A stretch of DNA of 64,000 bases from Pseudomonas sp. CROZ-RG-20F-R04-15 (GTDB taxonomy: Bacteria > Pseudomonadota > Gammaproteobacteria > Pseudomonadales > Pseudomonadaceae): NCBI RefSeq assembly GCF_022662375.1, contig NZ_JAKNQL010000031.1:1-64000 (forward strand), written 5' to 3'. Shown here piece after piece: positions 51,327-59,466 of the stretch. Made by a program: the position numbers and the translations under genes. Numbering within the stretch: position 1 is the first letter of the stretch; every line of letters begins with the position of its first letter. The notes beneath the pieces are model-generated. The model saw nothing but the letters and a program-made list of their open reading frames with translations. It ran no database searches and was not told the DNA's origin.

Positions 51327-53113
51327 ACAGCGAGCGCCATATAGAACTGCGTGCCCTGCCCCGGCCGCGAGTAAACGCCCATGCGTCCGCCATGCAGCTG
51401 GACGATTTCCTTGCACAGCGCCAGGCCGAGTCCGGCGCCGCCCTTCTTGCGCCCGACCTGCACGAACGGCTCGAAGATCCGCCCTTGCTGGCCATAGGCA
51501 ATGCCCTCGCCGTTGTCTTCGACGCTGATGATCACCCGCTCGCCATGCCGGCGTGCCTGCAAGCGGATCTGACCGTCGCGGGCGGTATGGCGCAAAGCGT
51601 TGTCGATCAGGTTATCGAGTACGCGATCGAGCTGCGTCTGGTCGGCCTGCAAACGCGGCAACGGCCCCTGCACTTCGACATTCAGGGCGATGCCCTTGTC
51701 CGCCGCCGAGTCGGCAAAGCGCAGTTGCGCCTGCTCGAGCAAGTCCTCGATGGAGCATGGCGCCAACGTGAGTTTCTGCAAGCCATTCTGATAACGCGAG
51801 AAGTTGAGCAAGTCATTGATCAACTGCATCAGGCGCTGCATTTCCTCATTCACGGTGTCGAGCAGATCAGCCTCGCGGGACTCCGCTGGAAACTTCGCCC
51901 GTTCACGGAACAGTCCGAACGCCATGTGCATGCCGGTGACCGGTGTGCGCAGTTCATGGGAGGCGCGCAGGACGAATTCACTGCGCACCCGCTCGAAGGC
52001 GCGCTGCTCGGTGACATCGTGCAAGACCATCACTGCGCCGAGGATATGACCTTGCGTGTGGCTGACCGGCGTCAGACTGTAGGTCAGCAGGCGCGATTCG
52101 CCGTCGACCTCGATGGCCAGGTCTTCCGGCGCCCGCTCGAGAGTGCCGCCGCGCAGAACCAGTTGCAGTTGCGCATCCAGTTCTGGCCGCTCAAGCGCCG
52201 TACCCAGCCCTTGGCCGAGACGATCATCGTCCCAACCCAGTTGCCGTTGGGCGACCGGATTGAAGTGTTCCAGATGCCCCTGACGGTCGATCATCAGCAA
52301 GCCGTCATCGATGCTGTCGAGCACCGCCTGCAAGCGTTGCTGGCCGGCGAGCAATTCGTCGACGTTGGTCGCTTGATGCTCACGCAGCGCTTCGGCCATC
52401 AGGCCAAAGCGCTTGGTCAGTTGATTCATTTCCATCGCCGAAGAAATCGGCAGGGTCACTTCAAAGTTTCCTTGGCCGATATTGTCCGCCGCCTGCGCCA
52501 GCGCCTCGATCGGCGCGCCGAAACGCCGGGCAATCCCGTGGGCGGTGATGAAACCGATGATCAGCACCGCTAATCCGACAAATCCCAGTAGACCGGCGAT
52601 CAACAAAGCGCGATCACGTGCCTCATGTTGAACCGCGTTGATGTTGTCCAGCGCATGTTTGTGCTCGGCGATGAGACCGTTGCGCAAGGTGTTGAAGCGC
52701 TCTCTGAGTTCTGCGCTGCTGCTCATCGAATTGGCCGGGTCACGGGACAGATCGAACGCCTGCAGGAAACTGAGGTAATCCGCTTTGGCCTGACTGAATC
52801 CGTATTGCCGGCGGTCACCCTCTTGCTCCTGAGCGATGCCCTCATCAAGCAATTTGAAGTAATGCTGTTTCGACGCTTCGAAGGCGACCGGGTCAGGTTT
52901 TTCCGCCAGCATGATGATCAACTGATCACCTAGCGTCTGTCGCAGCTTGAGGCCCAAGTCGAGAGTGACGAAGTTGCTGCGCACCAATGCCTCTTGAGTG
53001 CCGGCCATCTGCATCACGCTGACCAGCCCGAGCAGCAGTCCGAGCAGGGCCACGGTGATCAGCGCGGAAATGCTCAAGAACAAACGGGTCCGCAACTTCA
53101 TCGCCAGTTTCAT
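51323..53113 (-). CDS. kinB: Sensor histidine kinase KinB
   Basis: 596-aa membrane kinase controlling AlgB. Two helices (LFLSISALITVALLGLLLGLV and LLIAGLLGFVGLAVLIIGFIT) bracket a periplasmic sensor of about 140 residues; then a HAMP linker, a PAS domain (DSIDDGLLMIDRQGHLEHFN), the HisKA dimerisation box with His386 (SHELRTP), and the ATPase N and G boxes (LIDNALRH, DNGEGI, GAGLGLAL). The phosphatase/kinase balance acting on AlgB influences alginate and quorum outputs in P. aeruginosa. Begins 10 bases after algB, in the same operon. Confidence 0.94.
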   Translation of the reverse strand: MKLAMKLRTRLFLSISALITVALLGLLLGLVSVMQMAGTQEALVRSNFVTLDLGLKLRQTLGDQLIIMLAEKPDPVAFEASKQHYFKLLDEGIAQEQEGDRRQYGFSQAKADYLSFLQAFDLSRDPANSMSSSAELRERFNTLRNGLIAEHKHALDNINAVQHEARDRALLIAGLLGFVGLAVLIIGFITAHGIARRFGAPIEALAQAADNIGQGNFEVTLPISSAMEMNQLTKRFGLMAEALREHQATNVDELLAGQQRLQAVLDSIDDGLLMIDRQGHLEHFNPVAQRQLGWDDDRLGQGLGTALERPELDAQLQLVLRGGTLERAPEDLAIEVDGESRLLTYSLTPVSHTQGHILGAVMVLHDVTEQRAFERVRSEFVLRASHELRTPVTGMHMAFGLFRERAKFPAESREADLLDTVNEEMQRLMQLINDLLNFSRYQNGLQKLTLAPCSIEDLLEQAQLRFADSAADKGIALNVEVQGPLPRLQADQTQLDRVLDNLIDNALRHTARDGQIRLQARRHGERVIISVEDNGEGIAYGQQGRIFEPFVQVGRKKGGAGLGLALCKEIVQLHGGRMGVYSRPGQGTQFYMALAV

Positions 53114-53123
53114 CGCCCGGCGC

Positions 53124-54470
53124 TCACAGGTTGTACTGCTTGCGCTTGCGATACAGGGTCGAGGCGTCGATGCCCAGGGTTTTCGCCGCTTGATCCAGCG
53201 TGCCGGCGGTGGCGAGCACCGCGCCGATATGGGCTTTCTCCAATTCGTCGAGACTCAAAGCCGCACCGACTCTTGGCGCATTGTTGGCCGGTTGCTCGGC
53301 CATGCCGAGGTGACTGATTTCCACGCGTTCCTGCGGACAGATGATGCTCGCGCGCTCGACAACGTTGCGCAGTTCGCGAATGTTGCCCGGCCAGCGGTAG
53401 CCGAGCAGCGCCTCACGCGCCTCATCACTGAAACCCCGTGCCGGGCGCGCGTACTCTTTGACGAAGCGGGCGAGGAAGCGATCGGCCAGAGTCAGAATGT
53501 CCTCAGCACGCTCGCGCAGAGGCGGCAAGTGCAGGGTGATGACGTTCAAGCGATAGAGCAGATCTTCACGGAAACGACCGTCGCGGACCATGTCTTCGAG
53601 GTTGAGGTTGGTTGCCGCCAGAATGCGTACATCGGCGCGACGGGTGACCGGATCCCCTACCCGCTCGTATTCCTTGTCTTGAATAAAACGCAGCAACTTG
53701 GGTTGCAATGTCAGGGGAAAATCGCCGATCTCGTCGAGAAACAGCGTACCGCCGTCAGCCTGATTGACCCGGCCCAGCGTGCTTTCACTGGCGCCGGTAA
53801 ACGCACCGCGACTGTGGCCGAACAGCTCGCTTTCCATCAGTTCGGCGGTCAATGACGGGCAGTTGATGGTTACGCAGGATTTCTTCTCGCGTTTGCTCCA
53901 GCCATGAATCGCTCTGGCTAGCTCACCTTTACCGGTACCGGACTCGCCGAGGATAAGAATGTTTGCGTCGGTGCCGGCGACCTGACGAGCTGTTTCCAGG
54001 ACGACTTTCATCGCCGGGCTGTGGGAATCGAGACCGTCCTTCGGCTTACGGATTTCGCCTTCCAGCGCTTCGAGGCGCGCCGACAGTTGGCGCACTTCCA
54101 GTTGCTTGGCAGTGGCCAGACGCAGTTGATCAGGGCTGCATGGCTTGACCAGATAATCGGCAGCGCCGGCCTGGATCGCATCGACGGCAGTGTCGACGGC
54201 CGAATGCGCGGTCACGATCACCACGCGCATCCACGGCGCCTGAATGCGCATTTGCGCCAGTACGTCGAGACCGTTGTCTTCACCCAGACGCAAATCAAGG
54301 AAGCACAGGTCGAAGACCTGGCGTTGCAACAATGCTTCGGCCTGAGCCGCACTGTTGGCGGTGGCCACCGTATAGCCCTCGTCTTCGAGGCAATAACGGA
54401 AAGTACGCAGGATGGCGGATTCGTCGTCCACCAGCAGAATGCGGCCTTGATGCTCAGTGGCAGATTCCAT
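53124..54470 (-). CDS. algB: Two-component response regulator AlgB (NtrC family)
   Basis: 448-aa DNA-binding regulator partnered with KinB. Receiver domain with phospho-acceptor Asp59 (CFLDLRLGED); AAA+ domain with Walker A GESGTGKGELARAIH, GAFTGA loop in HSRGAFTGASES and Walker B GGTLFLDEIGDF; C-terminal Fis-type helix-turn-helix (DQAAKTLGIDASTLYRKRKQYNL). The GAFTGA sequence needed to contact sigma-54 is intact. Its gene diverges from a small cluster whose upstream DNA carries a sigma-54-type promoter and ATCGTGC repeats. Confidence 0.95.
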   Translation of the reverse strand: MESATEHQGRILLVDDESAILRTFRYCLEDEGYTVATANSAAQAEALLQRQVFDLCFLDLRLGEDNGLDVLAQMRIQAPWMRVVIVTAHSAVDTAVDAIQAGAADYLVKPCSPDQLRLATAKQLEVRQLSARLEALEGEIRKPKDGLDSHSPAMKVVLETARQVAGTDANILILGESGTGKGELARAIHGWSKREKKSCVTINCPSLTAELMESELFGHSRGAFTGASESTLGRVNQADGGTLFLDEIGDFPLTLQPKLLRFIQDKEYERVGDPVTRRADVRILAATNLNLEDMVRDGRFREDLLYRLNVITLHLPPLRERAEDILTLADRFLARFVKEYARPARGFSDEAREALLGYRWPGNIRELRNVVERASIICPQERVEISHLGMAEQPANNAPRVGAALSLDELEKAHIGAVLATAGTLDQAAKTLGIDASTLYRKRKQYNL

Positions 54471-54708
54471 TTTTCCTACGCTCCATAGTGATTGGTCTTG
54501 GGTTAGTCCCGGAAAAATCGGGCAAGTTGCATGGTTGATTCTGAACGATGCCAGCCATAGGAGGGTAGCTCTCTCCTGCCATTACGGCCAAGTTGTTGGT
54601 TTTGTTGATTTTTTAAACAATCACCGACTTGCAGGGCATTCCCTGCATACATTTCTGACATCTGCGCCCTGCTCTCAATTCCATAAGAATGAAATCTCCT
54701 ACGAAAAA

Positions 54709-54746
54709 ATCGTGCATTGCGCACGATCCAAGATGACCTATCGTGC
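54709..54746. promoter_or_regulatory. Candidate enhancer: three ATCGTGC half-sites
   Basis: ATCGTGC (54709-54715), its inverse GCACGAT (54721-54727) and another ATCGTGC (54740-54746) form an inverted repeat plus a third half-site. It lies roughly 90-125 bp upstream of the sigma-54 promoter, the usual place for an activator of the NtrC type, and near algB. Confidence 0.55.
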
Positions 54747-54779
54747 AGGATGCGTCGTCATCGCTTTTCGAGACAGATA

Positions 54780-54792
54780 TAACTTATTGATT
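54780..54792 (-). promoter_or_regulatory. IHF-binding consensus
   Basis: On the minus strand AATCAATAAGTTA is an exact match to WATCAA-N4-TTR. It stands between the ATCGTGC half-sites and the -24 element, as expected for an IHF bend helping a sigma-54 promoter. Confidence 0.6.
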
Positions 54793-54818
54793 TTATTGAG
54801 TATTTTTCAAATAAAAAA

Positions 54819-54836
54819 CTGGCATGCAGGCTGCAA
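54819..54836 (+). promoter_or_regulatory. Sigma-54 (RpoN)-type promoter
   Basis: CTGGCATGCAGGCTGCAA contains the GG (54821-54822) and GC (54833-54834) elements with exactly ten bases between, and resembles YTGGCAC-N5-TTGCW with two mismatches. The start would be near 54846, about 53 bases before the ATG at 54899. Confidence 0.65.
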
Positions 54837-54898
54837 TACCTTACTCAGCCCGGGCAGAACATGAACTGCCCCAACCGAATAAGAGTGAGGAACCCAGG

Positions 54899-55183
54899 AT
54901 GACTCGCCCACGTGCCGCCCAAGTGCGTATCTCGCCACTGCATATCCAGCAAGGTCTGTTTGGCGTATTGGCGCTGTTGATCACCCTGATCGCCTGCCAG
55001 CAATACCTGCGCTGGGAAAACAGCCAGCAGGTTGAGCCGCTGATCTCGATCCAGCACAGCACGCAAACGCACTTCAGCGCCGTCAGCAGCAGCCAGGCTG
55101 AGAGCGCCTCGATGCGCATGATGGACGTCGACCAGGCGCAGCCACTGGATCAACTGCCACGTGAAGAGCGTTGGGTTTTCTAA
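54899..55183 (+). CDS. Small single-pass membrane protein, divergent from algB
   Basis: 94-aa protein of unknown function with one membrane helix (QQGLFGVLALLITLIACQ). The tail is polar, with QPLDQLPREERWVF at the end. The ATG at 54899 follows GTGAGGA; longer frames upstream are non-coding-like. It is the first gene after the sigma-54-type promoter and, as I recall, corresponds to PA5482. It may form an operon with DUF1328 and the Ivy-like gene. Confidence 0.75.
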   Translation: MTRPRAAQVRISPLHIQQGLFGVLALLITLIACQQYLRWENSQQVEPLISIQHSTQTHFSAVSSSQAESASMRMMDVDQAQPLDQLPREERWVF

Positions 55184-55255
55184 AGAACACATGAATTCGG
55201 GCGCGCAGCGCCGGAACACGTAACACCCCTAAATAGAGAAGTAAGGAGAATCACC

Positions 55256-55420
55256 ATGTTGAGCTGGGCAATTACATTCTTGATCATTGCCATCATCGCT
55301 GCAGTACTGGGCTTCGGTGGTATCGCGGGCACCGCCACGGGTATCGCCAAGATTCTCTTTGTCGTGTTCCTGGTGATGTTCATCGCTTCCTTCTTCTTTG
55401 GCCGTCGCGGCCGAGGTTAA
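55256..55420 (+). CDS. DUF1328 small membrane protein
   Basis: 54-aa two-helix membrane protein: LSWAITFLIIAIIAAVLGF and GIAKILFVVFLVMFIASFFF, ending in GRRGRG. This is the DUF1328 pattern, small hydrophobic proteins often induced by envelope or osmotic stress. AAGGAG precedes the ATG. It stops two bases before the next start, so the two genes are coupled. Confidence 0.9.
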   Translation: MLSWAITFLIIAIIAAVLGFGGIAGTATGIAKILFVVFLVMFIASFFFGRRGRG

Positions 55421-55422
55421 CG

Positions 55423-55887
55423 ATGACTGTTTTAAAGACACTGGCAGCCGCCCTGCTTCTGGGCGGTAGTGCCATGGCGATGGCGGCCAATGACGGCCAG
55501 ACGCGGGTCAACGAACTGTTGAGTTCCGACCCGCAGTATCGACAGACCTGGGAAGGCGTGGTGAGGAAGGAAGAACGCCTGCCGGAATGGGTGATGAATC
55601 TCTCCGGCGCGCCTGACCAACAGATGAATGCCGTGACTGAAGATGGCGACAAGTATCTGGTCGGCCCGCTCTGTGAATCTGCAGACAAATGCCTGAACCA
55701 CCGCTTGATCGTCGCGTTCAGTTTCGACAAGAAAGACGCTTACGCCATGCTCGTCGATGTGCCTGAGGGACTGCCGGCTGACAAGTCGCCTACGCGACAT
55801 GCCACCTATCGCTTCCTCGGCAAACCCGATCAAGGCATGCAGGATCTGCTGATGGAAACCCTGAAGAAAGATCCGAAGTGGTACTGA
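55423..55887 (+). CDS. Ivy (vertebrate lysozyme inhibitor)-like periplasmic protein
   Basis: 154-aa exported protein. Signal peptide MTVLKTLAAALLLGGSAMAMA; the mature beta-rich domain resembles the Ivy family. In true Ivy the inhibitory loop is a CKPHxC-type sequence whose His blocks the lysozyme active site; here the cysteine-bounded loop (residues 84-90) is CESADKC, with no His. Family assignment is by overall pattern, so inhibitory activity is doubtful. Last gene of the sigma-54-type cluster. Confidence 0.7.
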   Translation: MTVLKTLAAALLLGGSAMAMAANDGQTRVNELLSSDPQYRQTWEGVVRKEERLPEWVMNLSGAPDQQMNAVTEDGDKYLVGPLCESADKCLNHRLIVAFSFDKKDAYAMLVDVPEGLPADKSPTRHATYRFLGKPDQGMQDLLMETLKKDPKWY

Positions 55888-56030
55888 TTTGAACATGAGG
55901 GCAGCGCCCTGCTGCTCTCCATTGCGCCCACCTGAGGAAGGCCGGCGCATGACCAAGGGGCCGGGACGTTCTGACTGTTGCAGGGTCGGAGTGACCTACG
56001 GGTACAGGGAGTGCCTGCGCAAGGGCCGGG

Positions 56031-56201
56031 TCAGGGTAAAAGCTGCGTCGCAGGTTCGCCGACCCACAGCGGTTCGACGGACTTGCGCTGAGCTTTCAAT
56101 CGAGCAAAACATTGATCCAGAGCGTCCAGCTCATCTTTTTTATCGCTGACACTGCGCGCGAAAACATTACGCGGTGTTTCACGGCGACCGTATATCGACA
56201 A
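56031..56201 (-). CDS. Uncatalogued 56-codon ORF (TTG start)
   Basis: Reading frame of 56 residues with a likely coding look, e.g. YGRRETPRNVFARSVSD and DALDQCFARLKAQRKSV, ending in LWVGEPATQLLP. The only available start is TTG at 56201, just after a TAA stop and with a weak AGG upstream. It is shorter than the usual ORF cut-off. It is followed by the divergent Ivy-like gene end. No homologue is recognised by me, and it could be a remnant of a longer gene. Confidence 0.4.
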   Translation of the reverse strand: MSIYGRRETPRNVFARSVSDKKDELDALDQCFARLKAQRKSVEPLWVGEPATQLLP

Positions 56202-56279
56202 AGAGACCTGTTAAACAAGAGGACTTCTAGTCTTGCTGCGTAGGCTTTTTCCTAAATTTTTTGTCGAATTTTCTCGTTT

Positions 56280-56459
56280 AAAAAATAACCAACCTACGCT
56301 GTGATGGCCGGTTCACGGCACTTATGCCGGCCGAAATGTCACAATCGAACCGGTTGGGACGCCCGTTTCATTTAAAAAAGCTCATGCCGATTCGGCATAG
56401 GGTAGGCGTTTACGGCATTAGACGGCGCAACCTTGCATCGGAATAGTTGCGCCTTTTTT
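56280..56459 (+). ncRNA. Candidate leader or small RNA upstream of gltP
   Basis: A segment with several perfect stems: GGCCGG/CCGGCC (56306-56332), AACCGGTT, ATGCCG/CGGCAT (56384-56398) and a terminator (GGCGCAAC 56424-56431 with GTTGCGCC 56446-56453, then TTTTTT). A weak promoter TTGTCG..TTTAAA lies near 56261-56283. It ends 129 bases before gltP and could be an independent sRNA or an attenuator. Confidence 0.4.
56424..56459 (+). terminator. Rho-independent terminator before gltP
   Basis: GGCGCAAC (56424-56431) pairs with GTTGCGCC (56446-56453) followed by TTTTTT. Because it precedes gltP on the same strand, it either ends a small RNA or attenuates gltP transcription. Confidence 0.8.
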
Positions 56460-56588
56460 CGCCTGCCGAAGAGCCGTAATCACGCGCTTCGGGGCACCTT
56501 ATACGGAGGCAGATGCACAGACTTTTCCGCTAATGAGCGTTCCAGTTCCTGCATGTGCCTGAGTCAAACGCAAGTAAGGGTAAAGATA

Positions 56589-57920
56589 ATGAAGAAGGCA
56601 AAAATTAGCCTCGCCTGGCAGATCCTCATCGGTCTGGTTTTGGGTATTGCAATTGGTGCGTTGCTCAACCACTTCAGTGCCGAAAAAGCCTGGTGGATCA
56701 GCAACGTCCTGCAACCGGCAGGCGATATCTTTATCCGTCTGATCAAGATGATCGTGATCCCGATCGTCATCTCTTCCCTGATCGTCGGCATCGCCGGCGT
56801 GGGCGACGCCAAGAAGCTCGGGCGTATCGGCCTGAAGACGATCATCTATTTCGAAATCGTCACCACCATCGCCATCGTCGTCGGCCTGCTGCTGGCCAAC
56901 CTGTTCCATCCGGGTGCCGGCATCGACATGAGCACCCTGGGCACGGTGGACATCTCCAAGTACCAGGCGACCGCTGCCGAAGTACAGCATGAACACGCGT
57001 TCATCGAGACCATCCTCAACCTGATTCCGTCGAACATCTTCGCCGCCATGGCCCGCGGCGAAATGCTGCCGATCATCTTCTTCTCCGTGCTGTTCGGTCT
57101 CGGTCTGTCGAGCCTGCAGTCGGACCTGCGCGAGCCGCTGGTGAAGATGTTCCAGGGCGTCTCGGAAAGCATGTTCAAAGTCACCCACATGATCATGAAC
57201 TATGCGCCGATCGGCGTGTTCGCCCTGATCGCGGTGACCGTCGCCAACTTCGGCTTCGCATCCCTGGTGCCGCTGGCCAAACTGGTGATCCTGGTCTACT
57301 TCGCCATCGCCTTCTTCGCCTTCGTGGTGCTGGGCCTGATCGCCAAGATGTTCGGTTTCTCAGTGTTCAAGCTGATGCGCATCTTCAAGGATGAGCTGGT
57401 GCTGGCCTACTCCACCGCTTCCTCGGAAACCGTGCTGCCGCGCGTGATCGAGAAGATGGAAGCCTACGGCGCACCGAAAGCCATTTGCAGCTTCGTGGTG
57501 CCGACCGGCTACTCGTTCAACCTCGATGGTTCGACCCTGTATCAATCGATCGCGGCAATCTTCATCGCTCAGCTGTACGGCATCGACCTGTCGATCAGCC
57601 AGCAATTGCTGCTGGTGCTGACCCTGATGGTCACCTCCAAAGGCATCGCCGGCGTACCGGGCGTGTCCTTCGTGGTGCTGCTGGCCACCCTAGGCAGCGT
57701 TGGTATTCCGCTGGAAGGCCTGGCGTTCATCGCCGGTGTCGACCGCGTCATGGACATGGCCCGTACCGCCCTGAACGTGATCGGTAACGCGCTGGCCGTG
57801 CTGGTTATCTCGCGCTGGGAAGGCATGTACGACGACGCCAAGGGCGAGCGCTACTGGAACTCCCTGCCGCACTGGCGCAGCAAGGAAAAACTGCCAGCAG
57901 GCGAAATCTCCAAGCCGTAA
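56589..57920 (+). CDS. gltP: Glutamate/aspartate:proton symporter GltP
   Basis: 443-aa inner-membrane dicarboxylate/amino acid:cation symporter. Eight helices and two re-entrant loops; signature segments are FIRLIKMIVIPIVISSLIVGIAG, AYSTASSETVLPRVIEKM (the serine-rich HP1 loop), FVVPTGYSFNLDGSTLYQSIAAIFIAQLYGI and GIAGVPGVSFVVLL. The first helix starts KISLAWQILIGLVLGIAIGALL. The ATG at 56589 follows TAAGGG. Confidence 0.94.
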   Translation: MKKAKISLAWQILIGLVLGIAIGALLNHFSAEKAWWISNVLQPAGDIFIRLIKMIVIPIVISSLIVGIAGVGDAKKLGRIGLKTIIYFEIVTTIAIVVGLLLANLFHPGAGIDMSTLGTVDISKYQATAAEVQHEHAFIETILNLIPSNIFAAMARGEMLPIIFFSVLFGLGLSSLQSDLREPLVKMFQGVSESMFKVTHMIMNYAPIGVFALIAVTVANFGFASLVPLAKLVILVYFAIAFFAFVVLGLIAKMFGFSVFKLMRIFKDELVLAYSTASSETVLPRVIEKMEAYGAPKAICSFVVPTGYSFNLDGSTLYQSIAAIFIAQLYGIDLSISQQLLLVLTLMVTSKGIAGVPGVSFVVLLATLGSVGIPLEGLAFIAGVDRVMDMARTALNVIGNALAVLVISRWEGMYDDAKGERYWNSLPHWRSKEKLPAGEISKP

Positions 57921-57929
57921 TGCAAAACC

Positions 57930-58021
57930 CTGTGGGAGCGAGCTTGCTCGCGAAGAGGCCGGTACATTCAACAATTATGTTGATTGACACACCGCCTTCG
58001 CGAGCAAGCTCGCTCCCACAG
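57930..58021. repeat. REP doublet (REPIN-like), outer ends TGTGGG
   Basis: Inverted copies of the AAGCTT-type unit, TGTGGG/CCCACA outward, about 40 bp between arms. Immediately follows the gltP stop. Confidence 0.85.
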
Positions 58022-58045
58022 TGACTGATGCAAGGCTTGCCAACG

Positions 58046-58067
58046 AACCCCGGAGAAATCCGGGGTT
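58046..58067 (+). terminator. Short terminator-like hairpin
   Basis: AACCCCGGA (58046-58054) pairs with TCCGGGGTT (58059-58067) around GAAA, followed by TGTCGTTT. It may end the gltP transcript. Confidence 0.6.
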
Positions 58068-58122
58068 TGTCGTTTCTGGTGACCCCGCTATCATTCGCGG
58101 CATTCTTCGGGGGATTTGACTG

Positions 58123-59352
58123 ATGCTTAATGGCCTGTGGCTTGGCTTCTTTATCGTCGCAGCCGTGTCGGCGCTGGCGCAGTGGCTGATCGGCGGCAAC
58201 GCCGGGATCTTTGCGGCGATGGTGGAAAGCATTTTCGCCATGGCCAAGCTCTCGGTCGAAGTCATGGTGCTGCTGTTCGGCACGCTCACCCTGTGGCTGG
58301 GCTTTCTGCGTATCGCCGAGAAGGCCGGCATCGTCGAGTGGCTGGCCAAGGTACTCGGCCCGCTGTTCCTGCGGCTGATGCCGGAAGTCCCGGCCGGTCA
58401 CCCTGCCCTTGGCCTGATCACTCTGAACTTCGCCGCCAACGGTCTGGGCCTCGACAACGCGGCCACGCCCATCGGCCTGAAAGCCATGAAGGCGCTGCAG
58501 GAGCTCAATCCCAGTGCCACCATCGCCAGTAACGCGCAAATCCTCTTCCTGGTGCTCAACGCCTCCTCCCTGACCCTGCTGCCGGTGACGATCTTCATGT
58601 ACCGCGCCCAGCAAGGCGCGCCGGACCCGACGCTGGTGTTCCTGCCGATTCTGCTGGCCACCAGTTGCTCGACGATTGTCGGCTTCCTCTCAGTGGCGTT
58701 CATGCAGCGCCTGCGGATCTGGGATCCGGTGGTGTTGGCCTATCTGATTCCGGGCGCCCTCGCCCTTGGCGGCTTCATGGCGCTGCTGGGCACTCTCTCG
58801 GCGACGGCTTTGGCCGGATTGTCGTCGATCCTCGGTAATCTCACGCTGTTCGGGTTGATCATGCTGTTTTTGATCATCGGTGCGTTACGCAAGGTCAAGG
58901 TTTACGAAGCATTCGTCGAAGGCGCTAAAGAAGGCTTCGATGTCGCGAAGAATCTGTTGCCATATCTGGTGGCGATGCTCTGTGCGGTCGGCGTACTGCG
59001 TGCCTCCGGCGCACTGGATTTCGGGCTCGACGGCATTCGTCATCTGGTCGAGTGGGCCGGTTGGGACACGCGGTTTGTCGATGCGCTGCCGACGGCGATG
59101 GTCAAACCGTTCTCCGGCAGTGCGGCGCGGGCGATGTTGATCGAGACGATGCAGACCTCGGGCGTCGACAGCTTCCCGGCGCTGGTCGCGGCGACGGTGC
59201 AGGGCAGTACTGAAACGACGTTCTATGTACTGGCGGTGTATTTCGGCGCGGTGGGGATTCAGCGGGCGCGGCATGCGGTGGGGTGTGCGTTGCTGGCGGA
59301 GTTTGCGGGTGTGGTTGGCGCGATTGCCGTCTGCTACTGGTTCTTCGGCTGA
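58123..59352 (+). CDS. Nucleoside-recognition (spore maturation-like) membrane protein
   Basis: 409-aa polytopic protein with two nucleoside-recognition/Gate-type domains, each related to SpmA or SpmB and here fused. Helix-rich sequence includes NFAANGLGLDNAATPIGLKAMKAL and ALPTAMVKPFSGSAARAMLIE, the signature of SpmA/SpmB. Role in non-sporulating bacteria unknown; transport of a small solute is inferred. Stands alone, flanked by REP doublets. Confidence 0.85.
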   Translation: MLNGLWLGFFIVAAVSALAQWLIGGNAGIFAAMVESIFAMAKLSVEVMVLLFGTLTLWLGFLRIAEKAGIVEWLAKVLGPLFLRLMPEVPAGHPALGLITLNFAANGLGLDNAATPIGLKAMKALQELNPSATIASNAQILFLVLNASSLTLLPVTIFMYRAQQGAPDPTLVFLPILLATSCSTIVGFLSVAFMQRLRIWDPVVLAYLIPGALALGGFMALLGTLSATALAGLSSILGNLTLFGLIMLFLIIGALRKVKVYEAFVEGAKEGFDVAKNLLPYLVAMLCAVGVLRASGALDFGLDGIRHLVEWAGWDTRFVDALPTAMVKPFSGSAARAMLIETMQTSGVDSFPALVAATVQGSTETTFYVLAVYFGAVGIQRARHAVGCALLAEFAGVVGAIAVCYWFFG

Positions 59353-59364
59353 ACAAAAATCCAA

Positions 59365-59452
59365 TGTGGGAGCGAGCCTGCTCGCGAAAGCGGTGTGTCA
59401 TTCACATTGATGTGTCTGACACGACGCCTTCGCGAGCAGGCTCGCTCCCACA
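59365..59452. repeat. REP doublet (REPIN-like), CCTG/CAGG variant, outer ends TGTGGG
   Basis: Inverted copies with cores GAGCCTGCTCGC and GAGCAGGCTCGC, both arms carrying the same substitution, about 38 bp between. Separates the convergent membrane-protein gene and the MCE operon. The inner spacer GCGGTGTGTCA...TGACACGAC resembles that of the 19637-19725 doublet. Confidence 0.85.
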
Positions 59453-59466
59453 GTGATTGTGTCGGC

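Larger units (their letters stand above)
54471..54898. other. Intergenic regulatory region divergent from algB
   Basis: 428 bp without a gene. The left half carries the algB promoter; the right half, AT-rich around 54760-54820, holds a sigma-54-type promoter, an IHF site and three ATCGTGC half-sites (listed separately). Confidence 0.7.
55888..56588. other. Long intergenic region before gltP
   Basis: 701 bp containing, on the minus strand, a possible 56-codon gene (56031-56201), and on the plus strand a hairpin-rich segment ending in a terminator (to 56459). The rest (55888-56030 and 56460-56588) shows no gene. Confidence 0.6.

Noticed and set aside
55889..56149. 86-codon plus-strand frame after the Ivy-like gene
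   Set aside because: Low-complexity, no ribosome site, and overlaps the more coding-like minus-strand frame at 56031-56201.
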